A stretch of DNA of 64,000 nt from Jacaranda mimosifolia. Lineage: Eukaryota; Streptophyta; Magnoliopsida; Lamiales; Bignoniaceae. The position numbers were made by a program, and so were the translations under genes. Positions 13,167 to 25,369 of this stretch are shown here, piece after piece. The stretch is from NCBI GenBank assembly GCA_018894105.1, contig CM032128.1:14179001-14243000 (forward strand), in the 5' to 3' direction. Every line of letters begins with the position of its first letter. The first letter of the stretch is position 1. The notes beneath the pieces were generated by a model. It worked only from the letters and a program-made list of their open reading frames with translations. It did not search any database and was not told where the DNA came from.

Positions 13167-14926
13167 TTGTTCCAATAAGAAGAAACATTGAGAAATATTA
13201 TTAACATTGCATGTTTTGTAGAGTTACAGTGTTGATCTTGATTTGAATAAGAAGCATCTAAAACATATCTTGTAAGAGAACATGGATAATTGAAGTTGCT
13301 AGCTGCAGTATTAATTTTTACCATCGACTTTTCGTTGAAGCCATTTTCCACTAGTAATTCCTCTCGCACAACAAAATGGAGATTGCTAGGTTTGTCAATA
13401 TATATGCAATTCAATGTGCTACGAATATATAAACAAATAAATCCTCAGTGGCCCTAGCTTTGCAAACACATCATATGAAAACCTAAAAACCTGGCATTGT
13501 CTCTTGATCATTCAACTATTGTCCAAACCTATAATTATTTGCTAATCACCCTAATAAGTTGTGCGCTTCTTGAAACCATGAACTCTTCCACCATAGCTTT
13601 TGTCCCCTTCTCTACTGCCTAGATCATTCGGATTTTTATGTAAACTAACTACCTTTCTTTAATAACAAAAGCTAGTGATTTTTGTAAATATTTGTATATA
13701 CCCATCTAGAAATATTAAATGTCCCAAGTCCATCAAACCTTTTTCTTTTGCATTGCCTAATAAGTTTCCATAAATAAACTAAACTATTCTAATTGTCAAC
13801 ATTTCTGTAGTTCTATTAATCCTACTAAAAATATTAAATATAGTAATATTATCATGCATGCATGGGTACTAAACAATTTTCTACAACTTTTACATGTTGC
13901 AAAAAGGCATTGTATGAGAATGAGAGTTACATATTTTCATGGTGTAAATAATGAACATTGTAATTGTAATCTTGTCTCATAAAATTTATTAGTGGTGGCT
14001 TTTTGTTAAAGTCATTGCTTTTTTCTTAATATACATTCTTATATTACCAATATAAGCTTGAGATTGAGTAGCAAGCGTATTTTTATAGTAGTGTAGTTTT
14101 GCTTTGTCAAGTTTATGACATAGACTAATAAATACAATGCATATTTTCTTAAGTTTGAGTATTTATTAAAAAGTTGAAACTTAGAAATTCATGTCTCCTT
14201 TTAGGCAAAATGTATTTGAAAGTCTTTATCATGCACGGCTATTGATTCACAAAACCTTATTACTATATCATGAATTAATCTATTATAATAACACAACTGA
14301 ACAATTTAATTTCAAATATTTTTGCCAAAGTTACTCTAGCCTTTACATATTTAGAACTACTGGAAAAGTACATGTAAATTGAACACTCAAAAAGTACACG
14401 TGCGATGCACATGCATAGTTATTTACATACCACTATTATTGGTAAATTTCTTGAACAACTAATATAAACTAAAAAGTAGAATATGACAATCATATTAAGA
14501 TGAAATGAGCAAAATGGAATGAAATTTGCGAGTTTTTACATTATCTGCCCCAAGTTTTATTGTCCAATTGATTTGAATTCTTTTACACTTGCCACAATAG
14601 TAGTTTATTCTTTTCGAGGAAAATTGAGGAATATTTGATTTGAAAGTATTGGTATTTGAAACAAGAAACAAACCTTGAACAATGAGGACACAGGGGATTA
14701 GTTCCAACTAAACCATTCGTCCTTAACAAGTTAGATGTAGTGATCTCACCATAAACGCACATGATTTTCTCTTTTCATAAATACATCTTGCTTAAAGGAG
14801 ATAAATTCAAAATATCCCATAACAAGAAGGCTAGTTTTTAGTTTATGTTTGCAATATCCTAAGATAAAGAGGGAATTACAAGGAAAATAATGTTGAAGTC
14901 ACTAGTAAATAGCCACTAGAAAATAC
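13167..14926 (+). repeat. Array unit U7, type C
   Basis: Unit of 1,760 bp. Type C is shown by aaatgtcccaagtcc near 13717 and by the hairpin at 14396-14414, whose downstream arm reads gcacatgcatagtt as in U2. Non-coding: the 90-codon minus-strand ORF (13142-13414) has a similar-looking relative in another type C unit at 63010-63321, which is explained by shared repeat descent rather than by protein selection. Confidence 0.85.
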
Positions 14927-15454
14927 TATTCCAACAAGCAAATTATTTTGAAATATTATTATACTTACGTGTTTAATTGAGTTATAATACTAATCCTAAT
15001 TTGAATAAGAAGTCTTTAAAATGCCTATTGTGAAATGCTTTTAATTCAAGATGATAGGTGCAACATTAATTTCTACCATCAATATGTAGTTGAAGCCATT
15101 TACAGCTACAAATGCCTCCTTTATGGGAAAATGAAGTTCAATAAGCTTGTTATAATACAATTTACTCTATTAATAAAATGCATAAAAGCAAATCCACAAT
15201 GACCTAGCTTTAGAAACACATCATACGAAAACCTATTGGTACTTTTGCTTAAGTTTGGAGCTATTGTCAAAACCTATTCTTGTTGACTGAATCAATTATC
15301 CTATTGGTAATTCTCCAAAAGAGAGTTATTCTACCCTTAGTGTGGATCACAATAACCAGTACAAGAGCAATTTCATTTAGAAAATGCATATTTTGAATTA
15401 TATTGATGTTTTAGTGTGGTTTTTCATTTTTATGTTATTTGATATTATTTAGGA
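14927..15454 (+). repeat. Array unit U8, type D, 5' part, broken by the gypsy block
   Basis: The unit begins with ctattccaacaagca and continues normally to ttgactgaatcaattatcct at about 15303. It then carries the type D insert (15305-15450) before sequence unlike the array begins near 15455. This is the left edge of the 15 kb retrotransposon block. About 1.1 kb of the unit is not found on the other side, so the breakpoint involved loss as well as insertion. Confidence 0.75.
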
Positions 15455-16317
15455 AGTAATTGAACCCTATGGTTAGGACCAAAAAAGCCAAAAAAGAAAA
15501 TAAAGAGTCAAGTTTTTTAAGCTTCCAAGGTCCTATGTAGTGTTACTATGCCAAAAATGAGGTGGAGTGCCTAGGATGTCAAGTGAAAAGATCTAGCACT
15601 AGACTCTAGGGTCACGTGCCTGCCCCGATTCCACAATGCCAAAAAGACTTGTTTCTCATTAAGGAAATATCATCTTTTTGCATAGTAAGAGTGTCTTAAG
15701 TGTCAAGAAATAAACCATTCATTTCTATTTAGCACGAGTCTAGGTAGAGAGTTTAGAAGAGAATTTGGAGCTTTTCTTTTTGTACTTGCTCCTCATATCT
15801 CTCAACTTTCCATTAGAATTCAAATTTTTAGCTAGTTTTCTTCTGGCCAAGGATTTTTTTCCTCTGCTTCAAATTTCTAGGATGATGTTCTTTAATTTAC
15901 TTTAGATGGATATGCGTGGGGGAGATAATTGGGAATCACACCTTTTATTATGTTGAGTTAGTTTGTTATTTTCTATTTTTAGAATTGATCCTTGAATTTG
16001 ATCAATTGGATGGTCACCAGTTCTCGTAGCTTAGGTACTCACTAGCCTATTTACTGGGGTATGACTTTAGTTCTCATCGAGCTTTTATTACTTATGACTT
16101 GTACACTTGTTAAATACCCACTCAATTGGATGAATATATTGTGAGTACATGAATTGGGATTTGAGTATGTTTTTACTATTGATTGTTAAAGTTCTGCGAG
16201 TGTTTTTAGCTCCAACAAATTTTTTGTGATTTGTGTTTATTGTTTTTCTTGAGTTGAGTTCTCAAAGTTTGAAGTGAAATTATTGAAGGTTTGTGCTTTC
16301 TTAGGGATTTATAAAGA

Positions 16318-17260
16318 AGAAGTGGAGGCTAGTGACTTTGAATTGAACCCTAATCTTATCAATATGGGCAGTGAAAATAGTTTGAAGGATTGGTATTTGA
16401 GGACTTGTAAACCCATCTTGCTACATTTCTTGATGTTTGAGGTACCTTAAGATACTTGGAACTGATGAAGAGGCAATTCGACTAAAACTTTTCCAATTTT
16501 CATTGAGAAGTAAAGCAAAAGGACAATTTCTTGCATTTCCATTGACTACTAAGATGGGCTTTTCAATGTGTTTCCTAGTAAGTTTTCCCTCCATCTCGAC
16601 TTGCTCAACTATGAAAAAAATTAGCCAATTCTGCCAAACTACTCTCCATGATGCATGGGAAAGTTCAAAAACCTTTTGCAAAGATGTCCACAACATAGTT
16701 TTCTTAATTAGCTTCTTGCTTAATCATGAGTAAAATGAGTAAAAAGCATGGTTAATGCTGACCAGGTAGTTCAATCATGAGTAAAATGAGAGAAAAAGCT
16801 CTTAGATTAATTTAGATTTGGCTGCTAACTTTTACTATAGGCAAATGGGGAGAACTCGACCACTTAGAGAAATTGGCATCACTCATAATACAAAATATTT
16901 ATTTTAGCATACGAAGTTGCAAATATGAAAGTTAATAATGAGTTCATCCAACTAGCAAAATAACCACGTTATGTCACACCAGAAACATTTATTAAGCACA
17001 AGGGAATTTGCACAAAAGAATAGATCAAGGCTGAAGTATCTGATATGACTCTTTGTTCAAGGAGCTAGATGGAGTCTAGATAAGAATAAAGAACATTTGG
17101 ATTACCTTGGAAAGTCAAGCGAAACTATTGGAACATCATTGAAGGCATTAATACGTCAAGTTGGCCAATTAGCTAAAGTTTTACAAGTAAATCAAGTGAA
17201 AGCCATTATTAAGGAGAACGGACTTGTGATGCCATTGGATTGAGAAGTGGCCGATAATTG
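16318..17260 (+). pseudogene. Ty3/gypsy gag remnant
   Basis: Recognised from a FELNPNLINM-like start near 16340 and, in another frame at 16437-16733, EEAIRLKLFQFSLRSKAK. The latter matches the retrotransposon gag core of plant Athila/Tat-type elements, where a conserved AIRLRLFPFSL-like block precedes a long helical stretch. The downstream DAWESSKTFCKDVHN also fits that core. Stops and frame changes occur repeatedly, for example before 16437 and after 16733. In life the protein would form the cytoplasmic particle; this copy cannot. The overlapping 91-codon minus-strand ORF (16421-16696) is a shadow. Confidence 0.75.
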
Positions 17261-17439
17261 AAAGAAAGAGAATCACCTAACAAGGCCAACACTCCTGACA
17301 TGGGGACACAACCTTCTGATAAGGACAACCTTTTCACAAGTTTGGCAAAAGACTATGATAGGAAAAAGAAGAAAGGATAAGAGAAAGCCAAAGCTCAACT
17401 CGAACAACCCTCCTTTCAGCGATAGACCCTATTCGATTA

Positions 17440-17640
17440 CTCCAAGGACCCAATCCAATCAAGTTTAATGCATAATATGAGAAATTTCTAGATAAGTTCA
17501 AAAAGATCCAAATAAACATCTCTTTGTCATATGCTTTGAAAAAAATTCTAAACTACATGAAAAATTTGAAGGAACTTGTGGCAAGGAAAAAGAAGTTGGG
17601 CATATATATGATGATCATACTCATAAGGAAAGTAATGAAA
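17440..17640 (+). pseudogene. Gag C-terminal / linker remnant of the gypsy element
   Basis: Frames here read KFLDKFKKIQINISLSYAL and ILNYMKNLKELVARKKK. In plant Athila/Tat gag-protease polyproteins this linker (interface and tyrosine-rich helix ending in a lysine cluster) lies just before the protease, which is where it sits here. It overlaps the start of a 78-codon ORF at 17524-17760. The coding frame shifts before and after. Confidence 0.7.
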
Positions 17641-17689
17641 AAAATTAGCAGAAGTTACCATCCACATGAAAGGGTATCAGGAGTATCAC

Positions 17690-18130
17690 TATACCTTGTT
17701 TTATTGGTGATTAATATTTTGATAAGGTATTATGTAACCTTGGAGAAAGTATTAATTTGATGCCATTTTTAGTTTATATGAAATTGGGGCTAGGAGACAT
17801 AAAGCCTACCACTATGGCCCTATAATTGGCCAATCAATCAATCAAGTATCAAAGAGGAGTCATTGAAGATGTTATAGTAAAGTTGGATATATTTATTTTC
17901 CTAGTGGATTTTATGGTGTTGGACATGGAAGAGGACAATGAAGTGGTAAGCATTTTTTGAAGACCCTCATATCTACAAGAAATACCTTCATTGTTGCACA
18001 TGAAGGCAAACTAACATTATAAGTGAACAATGATGAAGTGATTTTTTAATTTTGCTGAGAAGCCAACTCAATGGACAAAGGCAAGGGATATAATGTTGTT
18101 GAGGTTAATAATTTCAAAGACACAGAGGGC
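17690..18130 (+). pseudogene. Ty3/gypsy aspartic protease remnant, catalytic Asp lost
   Basis: One frame reads CNLGESINLMPFLVYMKLGL, then IKPTTMAL, a stop, LANQSIKYQRGVIEDVIVKL and DFMVLDMEEDNEV, followed after a shift by RPFLATRNTF-like sequence. This is the retropepsin domain of Athila/Tat-type gypsy elements. The active-site position normally held by aspartate is Asn here (codon 17736-17738), and an in-frame TAA follows near 17823. Both changes would abolish cleavage of the polyprotein. Confidence 0.8.
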
Positions 18131-18179
18131 GTCTCATGTGAAGAAGGATCTTAAGGGACCCTCATTTGGAAAAAGTAAT

Positions 18180-19009
18180 TCGTATCTTTTTCTCTTGGCT
18201 TTGTTTTAATTTCTTTAAACTTTTTTTCTTTTAGTTTTGCATTCCTTGCTTTCATTTTGGAGTTTTGAATAATTTGTGGAGATTTTGAATTGGTAATCTC
18301 ACACTTATAGCTTGAGCGTTGATGTTGTAAAGTTTAAGGAATGAATAGGCCTGATTAGGAAAGAAAATTTTCTTTGGATATCAAGGTTGTGTTACCCAAT
18401 GAGATTTGGGATGGAAATTTTCATCTAGAGAATGAGGTCTCCATGCCTAACTTCTGCATTATGGTGCCCAACAGTCATTGGGAGGGCTTTGGGAATCTAG
18501 AAGTTTAGATTTTAAAAGTTGAGGTCGCAGGTGCCCAACCTTGGCATTGCAGTGCTAAACAATGGAAGATATTAGGTTTCGTTTGGATAATGGGGCCGCA
18601 TCACCCGTCTCATGGTCACAACCTCCACTATTCTCATTTTTTATGTTGTGTTTTATAGCATGATCACATAAGCATTCAAACATAGTTTTTGTCATGTTTA
18701 TGCTATGAGTATGAGAATTTGAGCTTGATGTATTGATTTGAGATGATGCTAATTAAATAACAGGTGCCCAATTGTTAGAAATAGATAGTTTCATAATAAA
18801 GATAACGAGCATGCCCTTATCTTCAAAAATTTCTTGAACTTAATTGTAGGAGCTCTTCTACTTGTAGAATTGAAGCTCATGAGGATTAATGTGAATATTT
18901 TTTCAAATGGCTATATCCAAAATTGTGGTAAACTACGAGTTCCTATTTGATTACCCATAATAGAGTTTCATTGTTATGAATCACGTAAAATGTAGAAATG
19001 AAGAACAAT
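18180..19009. other. Non-coding stretch of the gypsy remnant
   Basis: T-rich sequence followed by text with repeated gcccaac/gcctaac phrases near 18448-18560. No ORF or recognised domain. It ends at the target duplication of the Sirevirus-like element, so it is probably internal or 3' untranslated sequence of the gypsy element. Confidence 0.5.
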
Positions 19010-19014
19010 AATAT
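19010..19014. repeat. Target-site duplication AATAT, left copy
   Basis: AATAT precedes the left LTR at 19015 and recurs at 27350-27354 directly after the right LTR. A perfect 5 bp match fixes the element's ends. Confidence 0.9.
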
Positions 19015-20267
19015 TAAGAGTGATTATAAGCCTAAGAAAGGGGAAAATTAAGCCAAAGGAATTTTAATGTAGCGCATGATTATTACTCAAAAACGTTTTA
19101 GCCTTTCAAAATGCTTTAAGTATTTTGCAAAAAACAGTTTTAGTTACTATCTGGAATTTATAAATACCAGTTAAATAACTAGTTAAACCAGTGATAAGAA
19201 AAATAGTAAAAATAGAAGTAAATGGACACTGAAATTCATAGAGGCTCGGTAAACCTACTTCTCTACCTAAGTTTTCACTTAGGATTTTGAACATGTCAAA
19301 TTAATTAAGACATACGAATATTTTAAAGATAAGTATAGTAATTTGACAGAATGAAAGTTAAGGATCAGAAACACTCGAGTAGGGTGAAAACCAGCTTTTT
19401 GCAAATAGCTTCCATATTATAGGGAAACCAGTTGCTTTGTGAACAGGCCTGGGAGAACTTCTGCTAGTGTCACTTGCATAACCTGTGTGGACTAATGCAC
19501 GAGTTGCTGCCACTATGTAAGGCAAGCTCTACACTCTCATTCCAGATCTGAACCTAGAACACTACAAAAGATTCCAAATAGCACCGCTCTACTAGTTTCT
19601 TCACCTAGAGGCCCTTAGAGTAACCAAGCGCCCAGTTTGTTCTCTTCACAAGGCACCTCAAGAGCAGGTACAACTCCCATCCCTTTTCACCACTAGGTCT
19701 TTCGAGACACAAACTACCTTAGCTTCATCTCCCCAAGGTTTGTTGAAGGCAAGCTTCCCTTGACCTTCTTTACCACAAAGTCCCTCGAAAACATAGGTAG
19801 AGTAAGGAATCAACAAATACTTAAGCTCAATGTGAATGAGAGTATCACACAACTCATCAAAAGGCTCTTAAGATCTTTTTCCCGACTTAACGATTCATAC
19901 TTAATTGTTGTTGCATATTTTCTTATTTATAAGCTGATATCCAATGGCTATAAATTCTTTATTAGGTAAGTATCTGTTGGAATTAAATAAGGAAACAACA
20001 TATTATGGTAAACATGCATTAGTACCATAAATTGTGGATATATCAATGGGTACAACAAGAATGCTTTCTTTCCTAAATCATATAGATATGAACATGCTAG
20101 AATCTTCAAGAGATCGTTTAATTATAGAAAGTAAATTCAGCACATAGATAGATTCCAACATATAATATGAAAAGATATCCACAGTTCAATTGCATGCTTC
20201 TGGCACATAATTTTAGGAATATAATTTTGTCATAACCAAAATAATGTAAAACATCAAGGGGCTAACA
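19015..20267 (-). repeat. 3' LTR of the Sirevirus-like element
   Basis: 1,253 bp, aligned end to end with 26065-27349. On the plus strand it begins TAAGAGTGATTATAAG (first dinucleotide mutated from TG) and ends GGGGCTAACA. The polypurine tract lies directly to its right, identifying it as the 3' LTR of a minus-strand element. Confidence 0.9.
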
Positions 20268-20281
20268 ATCTCACCTTTTTT
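20268..20281 (-). other. Polypurine tract of the Sirevirus-like element
   Basis: On the minus strand the sequence aaaaaaggtgagat immediately precedes the 3' LTR. This is the usual position and composition of the primer for plus-strand DNA synthesis. Confidence 0.8.
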
Positions 20282-20649
20282 ATGATGACAAAATTTTAAT
20301 AGAGATAAAGGATGTCACTTGAGTTTTCCCCTGTTTATGTGCCAAGTTTTGCCAGTTTGTGCTCTCTCCTGTCTGATTGTAATTCAAGAATTTAAGAGCC
20401 ACTTGTTCTTTCCCTGTCTCTGTGCTTAAGAAACCAAAGAAACAACATATACAAGTAGATACCAGATAATAGAAATCATTCATTCATATTATAAGCCTAA
20501 TCATCAAAAAGTAAACACCCAAAAATTTTAAGATTTTACAGGCCTATAGAAAGTTGTTCATCATCCAAGCAATAAAATTTAAAACAAGCCTAGCAATAGA
20601 AATAAGTTCCAGTAGATAGAAATAGGTTTTAGCAAAACAGATAAGATTC
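20282..20649 (-). other. 3' untranslated region of the Sirevirus-like element
   Basis: AT-rich sequence between the extra ORF and the polypurine tract. No coding potential that I recognise; the 67-codon minus ORF at 20280-20483 shows no domain. Confidence 0.5.
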
Positions 20650-22135
20650 AAAATTTCAATTTCTCTTCCCCTTCATCATCGAAAGGGGCCTAAGAAGCAG
20701 CTAGATGAGCTCGGACTTTCTCCTTAAGCCTGATAATGCTATCCTAGTTGCGACTGGTTTTATGAAGAAGTCGCTTCAGCTTGTAGTGAAGAGATTCAAA
20801 AATTATTTCCACTTGTCCAAGAAGAGTTTCAATGGCCTTACCAAGGTTATCCACCTTCGCCTCAAGTTTCTTATAAGATTGGCCCTGAGCCCTTTTGGAT
20901 TTTCTAGCAGGAGTGGTATAAGCAAGGCTGGAATCTTCAGATTCAGAGCTAATAATAACTGGTTTTTTGGCATTTAAAAAAGAAGATTAACAATGCTAGA
21001 AACCTTCCTAATACCTCTGAACAAGCCATCATTATTAGTATACTGGATTTTCATTTTTCTAAGGCTAGCAAGGTCCAATACTTTATAATCACGCTCCCCT
21101 TCAACCCAAGCATCAGGGAAGAACACTCTTTCACTCTTAAAGATATGTCTGAGAAGCATGCAATAAGGAAGGTTTTTGGCTTGATGGGTGAAAGAGTAAA
21201 CCATATATTTTAGAATGATAAAACCAAAGTTAACCAATTCTTGCTTGACAGCTTTGACCATGAGGTAAAGGTTCATGAAATTTAGATCAATGGTATGACC
21301 ACCACTTGAAACTGGAGCGAAAAACACAGAACAACTAATCAACTTATGAAGCAGAATATGCTCAATTTTCATTTTATTCAAACCAGCACCACCAGAAAAG
21401 AGTACTTCTTTCCATCCCAGAAGAGTTGACAAATTTCATCATAAGAAACATCGGAACCAGACATATCACCAAAGTTGAAGAATTTTGTACCATTATTTGG
21501 AAGATCAAGTAAAAAGTTCAAACTGGAGGGAGATAACACAATCTTTTTGTCAAAAATATAAAATTCCACAAAGACATCAGATTCAGATTCAATAAAGGTA
21601 AAATTTGAATATAACAGCTTGACTAAATAATGATATGAACATTCATCAATTTTCATTAAGTTTACCTATTTCAAACCACAAATCCAGTCAATTGCATTAG
21701 ATTTTGGCAATGAATCAAATTTGATAGCTTTACCACGATTCAAATTGTGACCACATATTTTTTCATTAAAACATTTTGAGCTTTAGAAGAGTGAAATTTT
21801 AAGGAAGATGGAAGCTTACTAAAATTTCAGTCTTTAATATCCTCAGGACGAACTGAAATATGAGAATCAGGGCTAGAAACATCTTCTTCAGAATCAGTGG
21901 GTTTTTCAGGGCTACCATGGGGAGGGGTATCCTTCTCACCCGATTCTTCACTGCCAAAATAGATTGGTTTTTTTGAAGAGGAGGACTGATACTCATTAGC
22001 GCTGGAATCATTATATGATTTTAAAGACATTGGAGCTTTAGAGGTCTTAATAGGAATGGATTCAGAAGGAGATGATGAGCGTTTTTTCTTGGAGGAGAGC
22101 GCTTTAGCATGGTGAATTTTCTTTTCTTTTCTTTT
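20650..22135 (-). pseudogene. Extra ORF after pol (env-like position), plant transposon-protein domain
   Basis: Broken coding region between the end of pol and the 3' LTR, in the element's own sense. Reading order: a Lys/Ser-rich start with SSKKKRSSSPSES (about 22100), a Ser/Glu-rich stretch (22030-21830), a domain with YHYLVKLLYSNFTF and IVLSPSSLNFLLDLPN (21656-21480), then after a frameshift LNFMNLYLMVKAV and LPYCMLLRHIF (21432-20974), and a charged coiled-coil-like tail with KLEAKVDNLGKAIETLLGQV (near 20860). The central part has the layout of the family called putative plant transposon protein. I see no signal peptide or fusion motif, so the env label refers only to position. At least three frame breaks are present. 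Confidence 0.7.
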
Positions 22136-22386
22136 TCTTTTTTTCTTTTTGCTTAGGAAGAGAAGAATGAAAAAAATTGCGAATAGAAAATGAAAGTGGA
22201 GTTTTTCTCTTTGTTGGGAATGAGAAGAAGAAATGGTAGGTTTAAGAAATTTTTCAAAGAATGGGTTTTTGGAAAGTGGAAAAGATCATGAATTAAATAG
22301 CTGATTTTTTAGGCATGCAACATAGGTATTGAAAATGGAAGAGATGCAGTTATTTTGAATGCATAAAACTGCTATATGTAAATAAG

Positions 22387-24170
22387 TTAACAAATCCCGC
22401 CAAAATCATATTTTGATTTAATTCCTATTTTTTCTCTAATGCAAACAAATTTCTTTTCTTCCAAAGCTTTCGTAAAAGTATCTGCAAGCTGATTCTCAAT
22501 AGAGACAAATTCAATTGAAATATCACCTTTATTCAAATGATGACACAAGAAATGATGTTTAATTGCAATGTGTTTCATGCATGGGTGTAGTATTGGATTT
22601 TTAGATATGCTAGTACCACTGTAACTATCACATAAGATAGGCACACAAGGTACATTAATAACAAAAATCATGTAAAATATGCTTCATCCATAATACTTAG
22701 GAGTTGCAACTGTCCAAGGCCATGTATTCTGCCTCAATTGTAGATAATGCAACTACGCTATGTTTTTTATTGCACCGTGAAACTAGACAATTTTCCAGTA
22801 GTTGACAACCACCACTGGTGCTTTTCCTGTCTATCTTATAACTTGCATAATTTGCATTAGAATAGCTTATGAAATTAAAAGATTTAGAATGTGGCTACTA
22901 TAAGCTATAGTTAGATGTTCCCTTAAGATGTTGCAGAATTCTTTTAACTACATTCAAATGGGATTCATTTGGGTTAGACTGGGATTTAACACATAAGCAT
23001 GTTTAGAACATAATATCTGGATGACTTGTAGTTAAACAAAGTAAACCACAAATCATACCTTTGTAGACCCTTTTGTCTACACTCTTACCATCCTTATCAG
23101 GTTTCAGTCTGGTATATGTACTCATGGGAGTGATTGAAGGGTTGCATTCACTTATCCCAACTTCTTTAAAAGCTCCTTTGTATACTTTTCTTGTGAAATG
23201 AATGTCCCTTTCTGAGTTTGCTTTACTTGAAGTCCCAAGAAGAAGTTGAGCTTTCCCATTAAGCTCAGCTCAAATTCCTCTTTCATTTTTTCAGCAAACA
23301 CTTGACGAAGCAGATCATTAGAGCACCAAAAATAATATTATCGACATAAATTTGAATAATGAGAGAGCCATTTTCTTGGGGCTTAGTGAATAGTGTGGTA
23401 TCTAAGATTCCAATAGGAAAACCATTATTTATAATAAAATTACTTAATCAGTCATACCAAGTTCTAGGGGCTTGTTTTAGGCCATATAAAGGCCAGTTCA
23501 GAAGCATGATGAGGAAAGTTTTGATTTTTGAAGTCGAGAGGGGGCGTGGGGTTGCTTAACATAAACTTCTTCCTTTATGAATTAGTTTAGAAAGTACTTT
23601 TTACATCCATTTGATATAGCATAAACTTTTATGAGATATGAAGGTAAGAAGCATTCTAATTGATTCTATCATTGCAATTGGAGCAAACGTTTCATCATAG
23701 CCGATGCCCTCTTGCTGACTATAGCCTTTTACTACCTGTCTGGTTTTATTCTTGGTAACTTTACCAGTTTCATCCGATTTATTTTTGAATACCTACTTGG
23801 TATTGACAACTAGATGGTTTGATTGTCGCTCTACCAGCTTCCAGACTTCATTCTTTTCAAACTGATCCTATTTTTCCTTCATTATTTTAATCCAAAATGC
23901 ATCTTCTAGTGCCTCTTTGACATTTTTGGGCTTTATCATTGAAATGAGGGCACAATTGGATTCATCTGGTGGAACTTGTTTGGCTTTGGATCTGATGGTT
24001 ATTCCAACTTGAGGATCTCCAATGATTCTGTCGGTAGGGTGATTGGAAGCATGTTTAAACTTTTTGGTTCCTTTTTAAATCCCTTCTACCACTTCATCGA
24101 AATTAGGTTTAGTAATAGGGTTTGTTTCCTCAAGTGATTCCAATTTTTGTTAATTTGATGTTGATGGCTT
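22387..24170 (-). pseudogene. Sirevirus-like reverse transcriptase and RNase H remnant
   Basis: The RNase H end is clear: HPCMKHIAIKHHFLCHHLNK and FVSIENQLADTFTKAL precede the stop at 22387. The reverse transcriptase palm motif reads YVDN at 23337-23348, so one of the two catalytic aspartates is Asn. Around it are frames that fit the copia RT but with many stops, for example either side of 23460 and 23600. The enzyme would copy packaged RNA into DNA in the particle; this copy is dead. Confidence 0.8.
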
Positions 24171-24175
24171 AGGGT

Positions 24176-25160
24176 TCAGAATCTTGACTTGTCGAACCCT
24201 GTAATTTTCTTACTTAAGGTTTCCTTGGCACAAGATGGGTTAGTTTCATCAAACGTAACATTCACATATTCTTGAACTATTTTTTTCCTCTTATTAAATA
24301 CACGATAGGCTCTACGATGCATTAAGTAACTAACAAAGATAGCTTCATTAACTTTGGAATCAAACTTTATCAAATAATCTCTATCATTGAGAATGTAACA
24401 TTTACAATAAAGATATGGAAATAAGAAATATGTGGAACTTGACAATGCCACAATTCATATGGGATTTTTTTCTCCAAAGTGGTCTTAAGAAAACATGATT
24501 TGACACATAACAAGTCGTATTCATGGCTTCACCCCAATAGAATTTTGGAAGATCATATTCATTAAGCATGGTTCTAGTAACTTCTTGCAAAATTTGATTT
24601 TTCCTTTCAACTCTTAGGAGCAAAAAAATCACGAATGTAAACATGTTCTTTATAAAATAAAGTAAAGTTTATTTCATCAAACTTGGTTCCATGGTTACTT
24701 CAAAATTTCTTAATGAAATAACCTTTTTAATTTTGAAGACTTTTAGTGAGTGGAATGAAAGCACTTTGAGCATCATTTTTATGAGCAAGGAATAGTACCC
24801 ACATAAAATGAATATAATCATCTACTATGACAAACACATATCTTTTACCTCCAAGGGAAGCGATTTTCATCGGCCCGAACAGGTCCATGAGTAGAACTTC
24901 CAGTGGTCTAGAAGTTGTGACCTTATTCTTTGGTTTGAAAGATGTTCAGATTTGCTTCCCCTTTTGGCATGCATCACATATCTTTTCCTTGGTGAAATTT
25001 AACTTTGGTACACCTTTGACAAGATCTTTCATTATGATATGAGATATAAGCTCCATGTTCACGTGGCCTAATCTCTCATGCTATCTCCAACATTCTTTAT
25101 CTGAAACAGCTAAACGCTCCACATTTTGGTGGGTTAAATCATCAAGGGTTATATAACAAA
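24176..25160 (-). pseudogene. Sirevirus-like integrase remnant
   Basis: From right to left, the zinc-binding region is represented by LGHVNMELISYLIMKDLVKG and ICDACQKGKQ (about 25080-24945). The core has LLMDLFGPMKIASLGGKRYV (near 24880, first catalytic Asp in MDLFGP). The C-terminal side has YCKCYILNDRDYLIKFDSKV and a VNVTFDETNP end (24451-24176). The linker wording is that of Sireviruses. Stops interrupt the core near 24700 and 24630, and the 80-codon and 91-codon ORFs are fragments of it. Confidence 0.8.
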
Positions 25161-25369
25161 CATTTCCATCCCTCGTAATAGTAAAAAATAGTTTCTCATT
25201 TTACTTAATAACATAGTGAGTAGGATGGAATTTAACCTCATAACCTTTATCGCACAGTTGACTGATACTAAACAAGTTATGCTTAAGGCCCTTAACAAGC
25301 CACACATTATCGATAGTAGTACCATTCTGCTTATTAATGGTACTTTTACCTATTATGTATCATTTTGTG

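Larger units (their letters stand above)
15455..19009 (+). mobile_element. Ty3/gypsy remnant (Athila/Tat type), left part
   Basis: Non-array sequence with a leader-like or LTR-like stretch (15455-16300), a decayed gag (about 16318-17260), a decayed protease (17690-18130), and non-coding sequence after that. No reverse transcriptase, RNase H or integrase can be found, so the element lost most of pol. The 3' part appears to continue at 27355 beyond the nested Sirevirus-like element. Clear LTRs, a primer-binding site and a target duplication were not found. Confidence 0.65.

Noticed and set aside
13142..13414. 90-codon minus ORF with a relative at 63010-63321
   Set aside because: Both lie at the same position of type C units. 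Similarity follows from repeat descent, and the other type C unit (U2) does not keep the frame open.
1..16000. Classical ~170 bp centromeric satellite
   Set aside because: The period is about 1.9 kb with no internal ~170 bp periodicity visible.
16421..16733. Overlapping ORFs on both strands (91 and 98 codons)
   Set aside because: Only the plus-strand one matches a known domain (gypsy gag); the minus-strand one is its shadow.
20705..20977. 90-codon plus-strand ORF (MSSDFLLKPD...)
   Set aside because: Antisense of the coiled-coil tail of the Sirevirus-like third ORF; the minus-strand frame has the more coherent protein features.
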